Shown here: in pieces, positions 47,767 through 62,710 of the stretch | How the letters are laid out: each line of letters starts with the position of its first letter | How positions within the stretch are numbered: position 1 is the first letter of the stretch | Assembly: GCA_028829895.1 (NCBI GenBank) | Contig: CM054181.1 | Coordinates: 103,081,860 to 103,145,859, forward strand | Origin: Sinotaia quadrata | Lineage: Eukaryota; Mollusca; Gastropoda; Architaenioglossa; Viviparidae | Direction: 5' to 3' | DNA length: 64,000 nucleotides | The notes under the pieces: generated by a model | What the model was told of the DNA's origin: nothing | The model's database searches: none | Seen by the model: the letters and a program-made list of their open reading frames with translations, nothing else | Translations under genes and position numbers: made by a program

Positions 47767-48136
47767 TTGTGTTTGTCGTGGATACGGTTTTTATAGTATA
47801 CTACATTAAATCATAGTTTGTAGAGTTTGTGTTATAATTTGTTCTCGTTTTACTTAATAATTGAAAATATTTTCTATGCCTACCATTACGACAAGCTCTG
47901 CTACATGGCAACTCACTAATAATATGTTAGTGATAAACAAATAAAAAACAATAATGACTATAACTTTATCAAGATAAAATATCAGAACTCATGACAGATG
48001 AGTGAGAGAGCAATATCAGTAATATACTCTCAAAATATTTTTTATGGTTATAGTATTCTAAAAAATAGTACAAACAAGAATGCAAAAATAAACTTTCAAA
48101 AAAATTGAACACAAAAAATCAGATGGAGTTTCACTT

Positions 48137-48142
48137 TTTATT
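48137..48142 (-). promoter_or_regulatory. Polyadenylation signal of glycine-rich gene 2
   Basis: AATAAA on the minus strand, 66 bp beyond the stop codon. Confidence 0.7.
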
Positions 48143-48208
48143 ATACCATTTCAGAACAGCCCCTGAATTAGTTTAAAGACAAAAGTCTATTGAACAGTTT
48201 CAGTCACC

Positions 48209-48971
48209 TTAGTAATCTGAAAAATAAAACAAATATCAGCATATACTTAACGCACATAAACATGATATTAAATATTTATATACACATTCAAATATAATAT
48301 TTATACTGAATGAAATGACATGGAATTAATTTGTTGTAGCAAGATTAAAAATATCGGAAATAAGTGCAAAGAAGAAGTTTAGATATGAATGATTAAGATA
48401 GATAATTTCTTTAAAAATTCTATATATTTGAAAACAACTTTCCATTTGACTTTTAAAAGATTCGATACTTTAGATGTCCACACATGAGTAGAATAAACAG
48501 TCGAAAAAGTATGAAAAATGAAACAACTCATAGCAATACATTCTCCTTTACAACTTACCTTTTTAAACAAAATGTATTTTCCAGAATTATTTTAATAAAG
48601 AAACATAAATAATATTGCTATACTTTTTTGCATTATGATAATGAAAAGGGAAGTAATCTATGCTTGCATTCTTGAAAGTGTTAGTGTAATCACAAAGCAC
48701 GTCACAATTACTTACACAATCCTTTTCCGTACAAGCCACCAAATTTCCCAAAGCCTCCAAGACCGATACCTCCGTAGCCAAGTCCGAAACCACCCATTCC
48801 GAGGCCATAACCTCCAAAGCCGAGTCCGTAACCTCCAAGGCCGAGGCCGAGGCCGTAACCTCCAAGGCCATAACCTCCCATGCCATAGCCGTAACCTCCC
48901 AGGAGACCAGGGAATGAAGCGCTTGACAAAGCGGCCATGGCACACAGCAGCAAAACGACGGAGACCTTCAT
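48209..48971 (-). CDS. Secreted glycine-rich protein 2 (87 aa), two coding exons, minus strand
   Basis: Coding exons 48971-48716 and 48216-48209; intron 48715-48217 (GTAAGT...ATTTTTCAG). The signal peptide starts MKVSVVLLLCAMAALSSA. The chain is rich in GYGLGG and GYGMGG units and ends GGLYGKGL plus Tyr-Tyr from the last exon ATTACTAA. The coding exon starts 7 nt before the ATG (CTCTAAG after ...ATTAAG). An in-frame ATG further upstream (49070) lies in the preceding intron and is not the start. It is closer to the gene at 60564 (MKVSV, GGLYGKGL) than to the two Tyr-type genes, which suggests two subfamilies. Its leader exon was not found. Confidence 0.82.
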
Positions 48972-49552
48972 CTTAGAGCTTAATAATAATAATAAAATCA
49001 AAAAGAAAACGAAATAAACTGTACATATGAATACACAAAGTTTCGGAACACATTTTAAGCGTTTTAACATTAACCCTTTAAATATTGGTGTCAGACTAGG
49101 AAAAATATTATTTTATCGTATATTGTTATTTTGATATCAAAATGAAAAAAAATTAATATCAACAAATGACCTCAGTTTTACATAAATATTTTTTTTTCTT
49201 AGTTTATGGTGTGGTGGTGGTGGTGGTAATAATCAAAATAGTTAATTGTACTGTACATTTGAGTAAAGAAGACGCCTAAAACAATTTGACTACAACTATT
49301 ATTTCTTTATTATTAATTTGATTAATATGTTGCAAGACCATTTAGACATCGGCAAATAGTTTTTACTTGAGTGCTGAAGAATGCATTTAAAACTATATGA
49401 TTGTATTGGTCAATTGTAAAGTACACAAACTAATGTATTGCTTCAGAAATCTAAGTGCATACTTGGCATTTTACTTGGCATTTAGTATGGTCCTTAAAAT
49501 ATTAAATATCTTTGTCCTTTCTGTTCCAAAAGATGAAATTGTAAATGTAAAA

Positions 49553-49592
49553 ACACACACACACACACACATAAACACAAACACACACACAC

Positions 49593-49667
<75 letters not shown>
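49553..49667. repeat. (CA)n microsatellite
   Basis: About 115 bp, interrupted by ATAAA, AA and GC. Confidence 0.95.
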
Positions 49668-49669
<2 letters not shown>

Positions 49670-50260
49670 GAGTGAGAGAGAAACAGAGTAAGACAGATCA
49701 TTTCTTGATGCGTAAGGGACATAATATATAAAATAAGCAGTGAATTATTAATTTAAACATATAGGTAATTTGTAAATGTATCATGAATACAAAGTAGCAT
49801 CTATTACAAATACAAAATCCATGTAGAATAGATAATTAGTACGTATAATTCTGGTCAGGTAACTAATTTATTCACAATGCTGAGAGACCGACATTTACTT
49901 TTGGCATCGAATATGCATATTTATTACGAATACAAAATCCAAGTAACTCAGATAATTAGTAGGATAAAATTGGTCAGGTAACTCATTTATGCAGTCTGTT
50001 GAGAGACCACACATTTAGTATTGGCGCAATGATCATCTTGGAAGAAAAATAATAAATACTTGAAGTTATAACTTTTTCCGAAAAAATCTCGAACTCTTTT
50101 AAAATTTGTTCTTTGTTTTACATAAAACGTAAATTTGTTTGAAATGTTATCTGTTTATTTGATTGTTTTAAAACTTTCTTAATTTCTTCAAAAGAAATCC
50201 ATAAAGAAAGAATACTAATAATATTTTAAATTTAAATGGAAACGAAGAAATAAATAAAAA

Positions 50261-50465
50261 TAATTATACTTACTAGTTTGAGTTACAACAAAGTGGCTCA
50301 AGGACTGTAAAATTATACTTACTAGTTTGAGTTACAACAAAGTGGCTCAAGGACTGTAAAATTATACTTACTAGTTTGAGTTACAACAAAGTGGCTCAAG
50401 TACTGTAAAATTATACTTACTAGTTTGAGATACAACAAAGTGGCTCAAGGACTGTAAAATTATTC
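50261..50465. repeat. About 51-bp tandem repeat, 4 copies
   Basis: The unit contains TATACTTACTAGTTTGAGTT and CAACAAAGTGGCTCAAG. It ends where dispersed repeat B begins. Confidence 0.9.
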
Positions 50466-50700
50466 GGTGACTTCACAGCTGCTGGTGTTCAAATGCAATC
50501 TGCCACCATCTATATAAGAAATCATTTAGCCTAAGGGTTTTCTTCACAGTTCATAAAATAAGTTTGATCGATTGATTTTTTAACTGAAAGGTCCATCAAT
50601 TTTGGTTCATCCTTTTTCCTTTGGTTGCCACAACTGCACTTTATCATCTCACCCCATCAAAGTCACGCCCCTCCCCCTCATTTATAACAAGAACTATTTT
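50455..50700. repeat. Dispersed repeat B, copy 2
   Basis: Diverged counterpart of 37755-38060, same orientation. Shared words include CATTTAGCCTAAGGG and GGTTCATCCTTTT. Confidence 0.65.
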
Positions 50701-53261
50701 TCTCACATAAATAATATTTAAAAAAATTACTCTTGACTTTGTTGTTGTTGACCTCATTACAATTTAATATATTTGCTATATTACGTCTGCAGTGAAGGTT
50801 TTAAAGTCATGAATGGTTTTATCAATAAATAATTAATCATCCAAAATGTACAGAACATATAGAATTTTAAGGAATATATTGCAGAGCAATTGCTTTTACG
50901 GATTTCTTTTCTTCTTTTGTATATCTATACATTCTAGATATATATATATATTCAGAAAACTAACAAATCTTTCCTTAGTGCTATTTTCTATAGAAATTTA
51001 AATCCTATGCGAATTTTGGTTTGGATTGCATCAGTAAATGTCTAGCATATTCTCAACCCGTTGTTTACTTCCAACTTTGACACTTAAAAATAGCAGCATA
51101 AGCAGTTCCCAAGGTGGAGTCACTTTGACATTTAACAATTTATAAAACAATTACGTTTAGAAATAGGGATAAGAAAATGTACAATGCAACACTTATATTC
51201 TCTGTCAAAGCCAGAAAATATAACTACCTTTATGTAACGCGTATATGAAACAAGCAAACTATCTATTTGTAATGTGTATGACAATTGTTTCTAGCTAAGA
51301 TATTTGAATTTCGTCTAATTTTTTAAACATGATAATAAAAATTGCTTGGTCTAAAATCTTAAGGCATAACAGATATGCTCATAAATAAAGCAAAATTGCT
51401 ACAAGTAACTAATCTCGTTTCAAGAGCTGTATGGTGTAGTAAATTTGCCAATCCTTATTTTAATACTTAATTGCTATATAAATTGTCAGAGTAACCCGAC
51501 CTTGCGCACTCCTCATGATGGTATTTTTGTAAGTGTCAGAGTTGGAGTAAACACTCGAGTTGAGAACATGCTAAAAATTGCTGATGTAATGCAAACTAGT
51601 TCCAACTGAAGGAGTACTTTTTAATATCTAAGTGTTAAGATTTATGAGAACGAGACCAGCCAAATGGCTGAGATAAAAACAGTTGGCATTGTATAGAGAA
51701 TTCTATTGTCTAATCACTTTGAATTTGGAAAGACAAGAAGTCCGGTCTTAAAAGGCAGCCATTAGCTTAATAGTGAGTTAACTGACTGGCTGAGATAGAA
51801 TAAACTTAGAAATATTTCATGCAATTTTGCTATTGTTGTGTTATACTTGTGTTTTACATAGATATGTATTATGTGAGAAGATTATTATCTCTACAAATGT
51901 TTGAACTAAGATACTCATATATACTTTGCTAAATACTGGACATTGTTCCTAGTGAACCAGTTTCAAAATATTACATTGTATTTATTATGCTTTATGCTGT
52001 CTGGCTAATAAATACATTGTTGCGGGGAAACTGTAAGTTGAGACTTGAACATAAGAAACAATGATGTTAAAAATTGATACACTGGAAACTTAGCATTTGT
52101 CCCTGATGATATTTTTCAGGGTAAAGCAGCCTTTCTTTCTATGTATTATTCTGAGGTTCAGATTTTCTGATTTTTAACAGCTGCAACCATAGTAAATGCG
52201 GGGAGCCTCTACCACAGTGTGTAAGTCTGTAGGATACACTATATTGCACATATGAATGGTGGCAATGTGTGCTGAATACATGACAATTTGTGGTACAGAA
52301 AAGTTACTCGAATTGCTACAATTATTATTCTGCTTGAAGGAACTGACACAGAGAAAGAGGGTGCTCAGGTTGGCTCTGAGAGAATGACTGTGCATCAGTG
52401 TTGATGTGGACAATAACTTGTGACATTGTGCAAAAGTGCACAAACGACTATTGATAAAGCACTTATTTCACTTATTTAAAAACTATTATCACTTATATCT
52501 CTAATAACTCCATTTCACTTTCTCTGATAAGAACTAGCCTGTGATTTGTCTTGACTCTATTGCTGAATTGTATTTAGGATATAAGACTGTATAAATACAG
52601 AAATTACTCCAATATGGTTTCATGGAAATATTGATTTCAAGTAATCTTTTCATTGTACTTGTCATATGCATATTTGATTATTGATTTAACATGTGTATTG
52701 ATAAATTCATTGACCTTCTTAACATATTGATAATAATATATATAATCATATTTTGGAGAAGAAAGTGGGTTTAATGGGGGCTCGCTAAATATAGAACAAA
52801 GGCGGATTTGTCTTCTCCTTTAGTAAGAAGTTTTCCACCTTTGGGAATATTGTGTGATGGTAAATGCTTGTCTTTAATGATGTGGAAGGGAGAAAACGTT
52901 TAGAGTGCCCACATATCCGCCAAGTGAGAGAGACGAGTGGTGTCTGCTGGAGAAATATTAATAACGTAAATTAAAATCCTCATCATTTCTAATTAGCTAT
53001 GAATGATTAATTAATTATCATAACCATATATTAGGTGGCATTGGTGTCAATGTCGCGACTAAGATTACATGCTATACAGGAATTGCATATATCTTTCTTT
53101 TATAATTTTATTACTGCTATTGATGTGATTACATATATTGCTAATACTGTATAATTAAAATTAAGTGCATTTATAACCTTAATGTTTTTGGCCCCTTAAC
53201 AGTAGGGTGGAATAACACTCTTTGCCAGTCACCCGTCCAGAATAGGGTTACTTGCGGTGCA

Positions 53262-53650
53262 TCACTACTCCTTTTGACAGGTCACGTTATAAAACACTAC
53301 AGCTTTTGACAGGTCACGTTATAAAACACTACAGCTTTTGACAGGTCACGATATAAAACACTACAGCTTTTGACATGTCACGTTATAAAACACTACTCCT
53401 TTTGACAGGTCACGTTATAAAACACTACAGCTTTTGACAGGTCACGTTATAAAACACTACAGCTTTTGACAGGTCACGTTATGAAACACTACTCCTTTTG
53501 ACAGGTCACGTTATAAAACACTACAGCTTTTGACAGGTCACGTTATAAAACACTACAGCTTTTGATTTGCCATTCAAGTGAATAATACATTTGACAGGTC
53601 ACGTTATAAAACACTACAGCTTTTGATTTGCAATTCAAGTAAATAATACT
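53262..53650. repeat. About 31-bp minisatellite with AGGTCA and TATAAAA
   Basis: Around eleven units of TTTGACAGGTCACGTTATAA, then AACACTACAGC or AACACTACTCC. Each holds the nuclear-receptor half-site AGGTCA. Degenerate units continue to about 53950. Confidence 0.9.
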
Positions 53651-54214
53651 GCATTTGAACGGTCACACTATAAAAACAGTACATCTTTGATTTGTAGGTA
53701 AAATTTCTTTGTTTGGCACATATAACATATTACTATCTTTGACATCACTACTCAGCTTGGTCACGTGATAAACTATTATATCCTTTGATATGCCACCGCC
53801 TTTGACTGATCACTCTATCGATTTCTTGGTCCACTATAAACTATCACTACCTACTATATTTTACTCTACAAATTCCTGCTTTTAATCACACTATTAAATA
53901 TCTCTAACTTGGACAGACAATAAACAATTACAGCGTTAATTTGATCACGCAATAAAATATCACTACTTTGATTAGTCATGACACATTTGATTTGTCGGTG
54001 TAAAGTATCACTTCACTACGTCTGATTATTGAGGCTATGAAATATGATTAAATATTGGCTACAATTTGTTGCACAGTGTGTGTTCACAATCAGCAACATG
54101 ACGGAACGCTAGTAGTGCCCTCAAGCAAAATCAAACTTGTTATGGCACCGGATCAAAACGAAAGAAACAATGAAAGTTAAATTTCAATTCTCTTCTTGAT
54201 CCTTGAAAAATATG

Positions 54215-54397
54215 TACTTTCAAGACACGTCATTTACTCTCCACAACATTCTGGACGCATTTATAAAATACAACTGTTTCAAGACACTTCATTTACTCTC
54301 CACAACATTCTGGACGCATTTATAAAATACAACTGTTTCAAGACACGTCATTTACTCTCCACAACATTCTGGACGCATTTATAAAATACAACTGTTT
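54215..54397. repeat. 59-bp tandem repeat, 3 copies
   Basis: The unit contains CATTTACTCTCCACAACATT and CTGGACGCATTTATAAAATA. Confidence 0.92.
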
Positions 54398-54964
54398 ATT
54401 CGAAGCGTAGTTAATTCTATGTTTTTAAAACATAATTTTGAAAAATACAAGTTATAAATTAAACGGCTATGAAAAGCAAACTAAACTGAACCACATTAAA
54501 CTACTCTAATAAGAAGTACATTAAACTAAATTAAAATAAACTAAACATAAACAAACATTAAACGAAAATAAATGAGCTTTGAACTACACTAGAAACAAAC
54601 TAAACTTTACAAAATACAACTTAAATAGGATTGTAATAATTTGAAATAAATTGTCCGTCCTAAATAAACTGAACTAAGTCACACGTTAGAAGTTTACTCA
54701 ACGTAGTAGGAAACATGAAGTGGTTCGATTTTAGATAATAATGAAATGAATACAATGAATATAAATAGAGAGAAAATTTTTCCCGATTAATCTTAAAGTT
54801 ATATGGACATATAAAAAGAAGTGTAAAGCAATAATTCCGGTAATTACAATAAAACACAAGGGAGTAATAAGGTGAATAAGAATAAATCAATCAGTGACTT
54901 TAAACATGATTAATAGAGAGAGAGAGATGACAACCACGACCGTTTTAAAGCTATGCTATCTGGT

Positions 54965-54971
54965 TATATAA
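54965..54971 (+). promoter_or_regulatory. TATA box of glycine-rich gene 3
   Basis: TATATAA about 30 bp upstream of the presumed leader exon. Confidence 0.6.
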
Positions 54972-54996
54972 TGGTAGGTTTAGATTCATCACATAA

Positions 54997-55060
54997 CTCA
55001 TCTGGACCTCGACATCCCGCCATCACACAAGGCACACGGCAGTTCGTCAACGTTCACTCA
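54997..55060 (+). other. 5' non-coding exon of glycine-rich gene 3 (start approximate)
   Basis: It ends CGTTCACTCA|GTAAGT. It shares CATCAC, CAGTTCGTCAA and GTTCACT with 41425-41490, at matching spacing. Confidence 0.65.
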
Positions 55061-55599
55061 GTAAGTGTTGTTTAATGAATTTAATTTGTAAAATACAGCA
55101 GGAATTTATATTCAAAGTCAGAACTACACATAATTAAAAACCCAATTCATAATTATGTAAGCTACCTAAGTCTAGAATTGAAATATATCCTACGATTTAA
55201 AAAGTATTAAAAACAACAAGACCCCAAGACAGCAATTCGTTTCTCGATAACAGTTTATCATACATTTTTCAAAGGGTTTAAAATGATCTACTAAAAATCA
55301 GTATTAGTAAAATGATACCCACTCATATGTTAGACCTATATGTTAAGTGTGAAATCGAACTTAGCCGAAATCACTCCACATGATTTTAGTCCCGTCAGTC
55401 ATGTATGAGACTGAGACACAGTTGCTTCAGTAATTAAAATAATTATGAGGTGAGGAATTCAGTTATATGAAATCCTCTGTCGACTAAGATAATCTCTGCT
55501 CTCCAGTAAACATACATGTACTAATTTACTGAGAGGCCTTGACTGTTGTGAATATTTGTAATGTTTCACGATATTTGATTATTTTCTCCCAGGTTAAAG

Positions 55600-56610
<1,011 letters not shown>

Positions 56611-56678
56611 ACTGTAGTAAGATGCAACCAGTGGCAACAAACTGGTTTGCAGTAGACGCCTGTTCTAATTTTGATCAA

Positions 56679-56684
56679 AATAAA
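56679..56684 (+). promoter_or_regulatory. Polyadenylation signal of glycine-rich gene 3
   Basis: AATAAA 69 bp after the stop codon. Confidence 0.75.
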
Positions 56685-56827
56685 CACTTTTTTCCATAAG
56701 CACCGACTGCCTTTCTGTTGTTATGTACGAAGAGTATTTTATTTATGCTTTAGCTCGTGCGCGTAATTATACGTTTTGTAAATTTGTCAAACTCTATTTT
56801 CATATTCATCTACTTTTCGCACTTACG

Positions 56828-56870
<43 letters not shown>

Positions 56871-57226
56871 GATGTTAAATGGTAAGAAAGTCAGACATGT
56901 GAGTGAATGTGAAGTATCTTCATTGCCTTAAGGAGTTTTATGCTAGGTCGGAATATTGAACATAAGTATCTGGAATAAATGATTGTGATTTTTCAATAAG
57001 CCACAATTCTTTTGACTGGGCATGTTCGTTAAGCATGTAAACCTTGTCTGCAGAAATATGATATTATATTAGCAAAAGTTAATCATAATTTAATAATAAT
57101 TTAATCATCCTTAATGAGTTATCTTCGCTTGGAAAAGAATTTTTACAACTTGCATATGTGCGAACTTGTCTGTGGGTGTACAAATATTTCTGACTTCACT
57201 AACACTGAATTGAGAGGTTGCGTTGG

Positions 57227-57262
<36 letters not shown>
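56828..57262. repeat. Two (GT)n microsatellites
   Basis: GT runs at 56832-56868 and 57230-57262, the second followed by GTGTGCG variants and directly by the 22-bp array. Confidence 0.93.
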
Positions 57263-57272
<10 letters not shown>

Positions 57273-57299
57273 TGTGTGTGTACGTATGTGCACTTATAT

Positions 57300-58622
57300 A
57301 AGTTAATGTACGTTAATATGAGAGCGTACACACGTTAATATGAGAGCGTACACACGTTAATATGAGAGCGTACACACATTAATATGAGAGCTTACACACA
57401 TTAATATGAGAGCGTACACACGTTAATATGAGAGCGTACACACGTTAATATGAGAGCGTACACACATTAATATGAGAGCGTACACACGTTGATATGAGAG
57501 CGTACACACGTTAATATGAGAGCGTTATAACTTTAATATGAGAGCGTTATAACTTTAATATGAGAGCGTACACACGTTAATATGAGAGCGTTATAACTTT
57601 AATATGAGAGCGTACACACGTTAATATGAGAGCGTTATAACTTTAATATGAGAGCGTACACATGTTAATATGAGAGCGTACACACGTTGATATGAGAGCG
57701 TACACACGTTAATATGAGAGCGTACACACGTTAATATGAGAGCGTTATAACTTTAATATGAGAGCGTACACACGTTAATATGAGAGCGTACACACATTAA
57801 TATGAGAGCGTTATAACTTTAATATGAGAGCGTACACACGTTAATATGAGAGCGTACACACATTAATATGAGAGCGTTATAACTTTAATATGAGAGCGTA
57901 CACACATTAATATGAGAGCGTACACACGTTAATATGAGAACGTACACACGTTAATATGAGAGCGTACACACATTAATATGAGAGCGTACACACGTTAATA
58001 TGAGAGCGTACACACATTAATAATTATGAGAGCGTACACACATTAATATGAGAGCGTTATAACTTTAATATGAGAGCGTACACACATTAATATGAGAGCG
58101 TACACACGTTAATATGAGAACGTACACACGTTAATATGAGAGCGTTATAACTTTAATATGAGAGCGTACACACATTAATATGAGAGCGTACACACGTTAA
58201 TATGAGAGCGTACACACATTAATAATTATGAGAGCGTACACACATTAATATGAGAGCGTTATAACTTTAATATGAGAGCGTTATAACTTTAATATGAGAG
58301 CGTACACACATTAATATGAGAGCGTACACACATTAATATGAGAGCGTACACACGTTAATATGAGAGTGTACACACGCTAATATGAGAACGTACACACGTT
58401 AATAATTGAGAGCGTTATAACTTTAATATGAGAGCGTACACACATTAATATGAGAGCGTACACACACTAATATGAGAGCGTACACACATTAATATGAGAG
58501 CGTACACACGTTAATATGAGAGCGTACACACGTTAATATGAGAACATACACACGTTAATATGAGAGCGTACACACATTAATATGAGAGCGTTATAACTTT
58601 AATATGAGAGCGTACACACGTT
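57300..58622. repeat. 22-bp minisatellite, about 60 copies, two unit types
   Basis: All units end TTAATATGAGAGCGT-like. They begin either ACACACG/ACACACA or TATAAC, giving ACACACGTTAATATGAGAGC and TATAACTTTAATATGAGAGC forms. A marker unit with TAATAATTATGAG recurs at about 58018 and 58219, so there is also an approximately 201-bp higher-order period. Confidence 0.95.
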
Positions 58623-59181
58623 TATATTAGTGTCTATCTTTATGTTTCCATCTGATTTTCGTGCTTCCTTGAACTGTAGGAGACTAACAACAATTCATGA
58701 GAAAATCTGTAATAACTAGCGAATTCTTTCTTAATGAACTACGCTCTTTTATGTTAATAGATCTCTTTTAACCGCGGGGGACAAATTACCGCTTTGCGAC
58801 CGAGGTCAGTAAAGTTCACTCGCGATTCCGAAATGGAGGTCACTTACGGAATATTTGGGTCACTTTTAAAGAGATCCTACCTTACAGATCATGAGGTGAG
58901 CGTTATTAAAATGAATCGTTCTTCATGCAAGAATGAGGGTGAGGAACTGGGGTACTTTGTTCTTAATCTTCCATAATAAGTAATTTCGATAAAACTCCAA
59001 TAATAATAATTTGAATTAAAACCCGGCAAAACATCAATTAAAAAAGTCATTAAAACCGATGCAAATAATTAAACGCCTATGGGTGCTTTATTGACACATT
59101 TAAAATTAAATGAATTTTTCAATCTTCATTATGAAGAGGAAAAAGAAAAATAAAGTAGTCAAAAGAACACATATCGGTACC

Positions 59182-59252
59182 TGGCGAGATTTGAACCCGG
59201 CCACTTCAGCTTGTAAATATATCAGGAGGAGCACGCTAATCACTGCGGCATC
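59182..59252 (-). mobile_element. tRNA-derived SINE head (relic)
   Basis: On the minus strand GCAGTGATTAGCGTGCTCC resembles an A box, and GGGTTCAAATCTCGCCA about 30 bp later is a near-perfect B box. The ends do not form a proper tRNA acceptor stem, so this is more likely a SINE head than a tRNA gene. Confidence 0.6.
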
Positions 59253-60154
59253 AAAGCGTTACATACATTGAAATCTGTAAAGAACGTTTGTGGATATTGA
59301 AACTGAAAGACGAAAAAATGTATTTTAAAGTTAAATAAATATAAATATAGGAATTGCAGTAATCGTAAGCTACATTTATGCTGGTCATCGCGTTCATGTT
59401 TAAACATTTTACTTTTCAAATCAAGCTCTCTATCAAGTTGGCAGAAAACACGTTGCAGAATTCCTACAGTTGCACAATACATATTTAAATGGCGAGCTGT
59501 ATTATTGAAACAATTATTATTGAATAATAAACGAGAAGTGGTACCTTGTGGACAGAGAACAAATAACACATCGCCAATTAAGACTGTTTAAAACATTTTG
59601 TATTGGTGATGTAACATTAGCGTTGTTTTACTTTCTACGTTTTCCACGAACATATCGTCAATTTCACGCTGTCACTTATGGGTTGGTTCTAGTGGATTTG
59701 TCTCCCCTTACTGGATTCTAAGGAGACGGACGTCTGAAGTAGATTGCTTAGCATCGAAGCACCTACTCCCAGAAAGGAGGGTAAAAGCCATATTTAAAAA
59801 ATATATATGTGATAACAAATTTTGGATAAAATGTCTACGAAATCATAGTTACAGTTTTACAGTATACTGCATGTTTGTGAAGTAATGTTTCAGTAATATT
59901 TTCTAACATAAATATTTATTGTGTGTATTACTTTTTGTACCCGGCAATTTGTCTTAGATCAAGGGGAGTTCATCAAAATGTCGTCAAAAGTGATTAGGTT
60001 ATCTTCATGATTTTTTTTTATCCTTTGTTAACTGTGGGGTTTATAAACGACCCATTTGTAGTATTAATTATTAAGACTGATAGTTTAGATATTTAGTAAT
60101 GCTATTAACAGCCCCGTGGCAAAGTCTGCTCCTCCAATCATGTGTGATTGTGCA

Positions 60155-60365
60155 CATAGATAAGCAAGACCTAATCAGTCAATATACGGTTATTTACATA
60201 GTTAAGCTAAACCTAATCAGGCAATGTGTGGACGTGTACATAGATAAGCAAGACCTAATCAGTCAATATATGGTTATTTACATGGTTAAGCTAAACCTAA
60301 TCAGGCAATGTGTGGGCGTGTACATAGTTAAGCTAAACCTAATCAGTTATACGGTTAAGCTAGAA
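60155..60365. repeat. About 92-bp tandem repeat, 2.3 copies
   Basis: Segments with GATAAGCAAGACCTAATCAG and GTTAAGCTAAACCTAATCAG alternate. Confidence 0.85.
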
Positions 60366-60563
60366 ACAATCAATCAGTGTGCTTGATTCTGAATTTAATT
60401 GGTAAAATTATTTATATTAGACTAGAAAAAAGTTACATTTTTATGTTCCGTTATATTTAAGAAAATTAAAACGTTTGATGTATCTCACCTTTGCACAACA
60501 CGCTGCTTATCTATGTATTTACTTTCAACTGCTACCTTGCAATATTTGTATTCCAGAATTAGG

Positions 60564-62647
<2,084 letters not shown>

Positions 62648-62704
62648 GGCGTCTAGTAGGCCTTTGTCTTGTCCACATGCAAGGGCGGTTTCAGGGGACA
62701 TAAA

Positions 62705-62710
62705 AATAAA
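62705..62710 (+). promoter_or_regulatory. Polyadenylation signal of glycine-rich gene 4
   Basis: AATAAA 58 bp after the proposed stop. The three paralogues have theirs at 66-71 bp. Confidence 0.65.

Larger units (their letters stand above)
43440..48130. other. Intergenic 4.7 kb between glycine-rich genes 1 and 2
   Basis: No gene recognised. It holds several short tandem arrays and a LINE fragment, listed separately. A 66-codon frame at 44738-44938 in non-repetitive sequence has no recognisable motif. Confidence 0.6.
48981..54960. other. Intergenic 6 kb between glycine-rich genes 2 and 3
   Basis: No gene recognised. It holds a GGT repeat (49207-49227), a roughly 115-bp duplication (about 49780-50000), several arrays, and a less repetitive AT-rich stretch, 50700-53200, without coding motifs. 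At 52775-52784 TGGGGGCTCG matches the first ten bases of the Gmr1-like primer-binding site, but no LTR pair is visible. Confidence 0.55.
58623..60540. other. Intergenic, upstream of glycine-rich gene 4
   Basis: No gene recognised. The leader exon and promoter of the gene at 60564 should be here but could not be identified. It holds a SINE-like fragment and one tandem duplication. Confidence 0.5.

Noticed and set aside
47444..47816. Three overlapping Cys-rich frames (VHGVLFYRIL repeats)
   Set aside because: 34-bp minisatellite; all three frames open with the same peptide.
48972..49070. Upstream ATG extending glycine-rich protein 2 by 33 residues
   Set aside because: The extension lies in the intron before the conserved acceptor. 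The internal MKVSV start aligns with all three paralogues and gives a clean signal peptide.
52174..52443. 89-codon minus-strand frame
   Set aside because: No recognisable motif, unusual composition and no promoter or polyadenylation context.
57300..58622. CRISPR-like array
   Set aside because: Units are contiguous with no unique spacers, in an animal genome; an ordinary minisatellite.
59182..59252. Functional tRNA gene on the minus strand
   Set aside because: A and B boxes are present but the acceptor stem does not pair and the body is degenerate; better explained as a SINE head.
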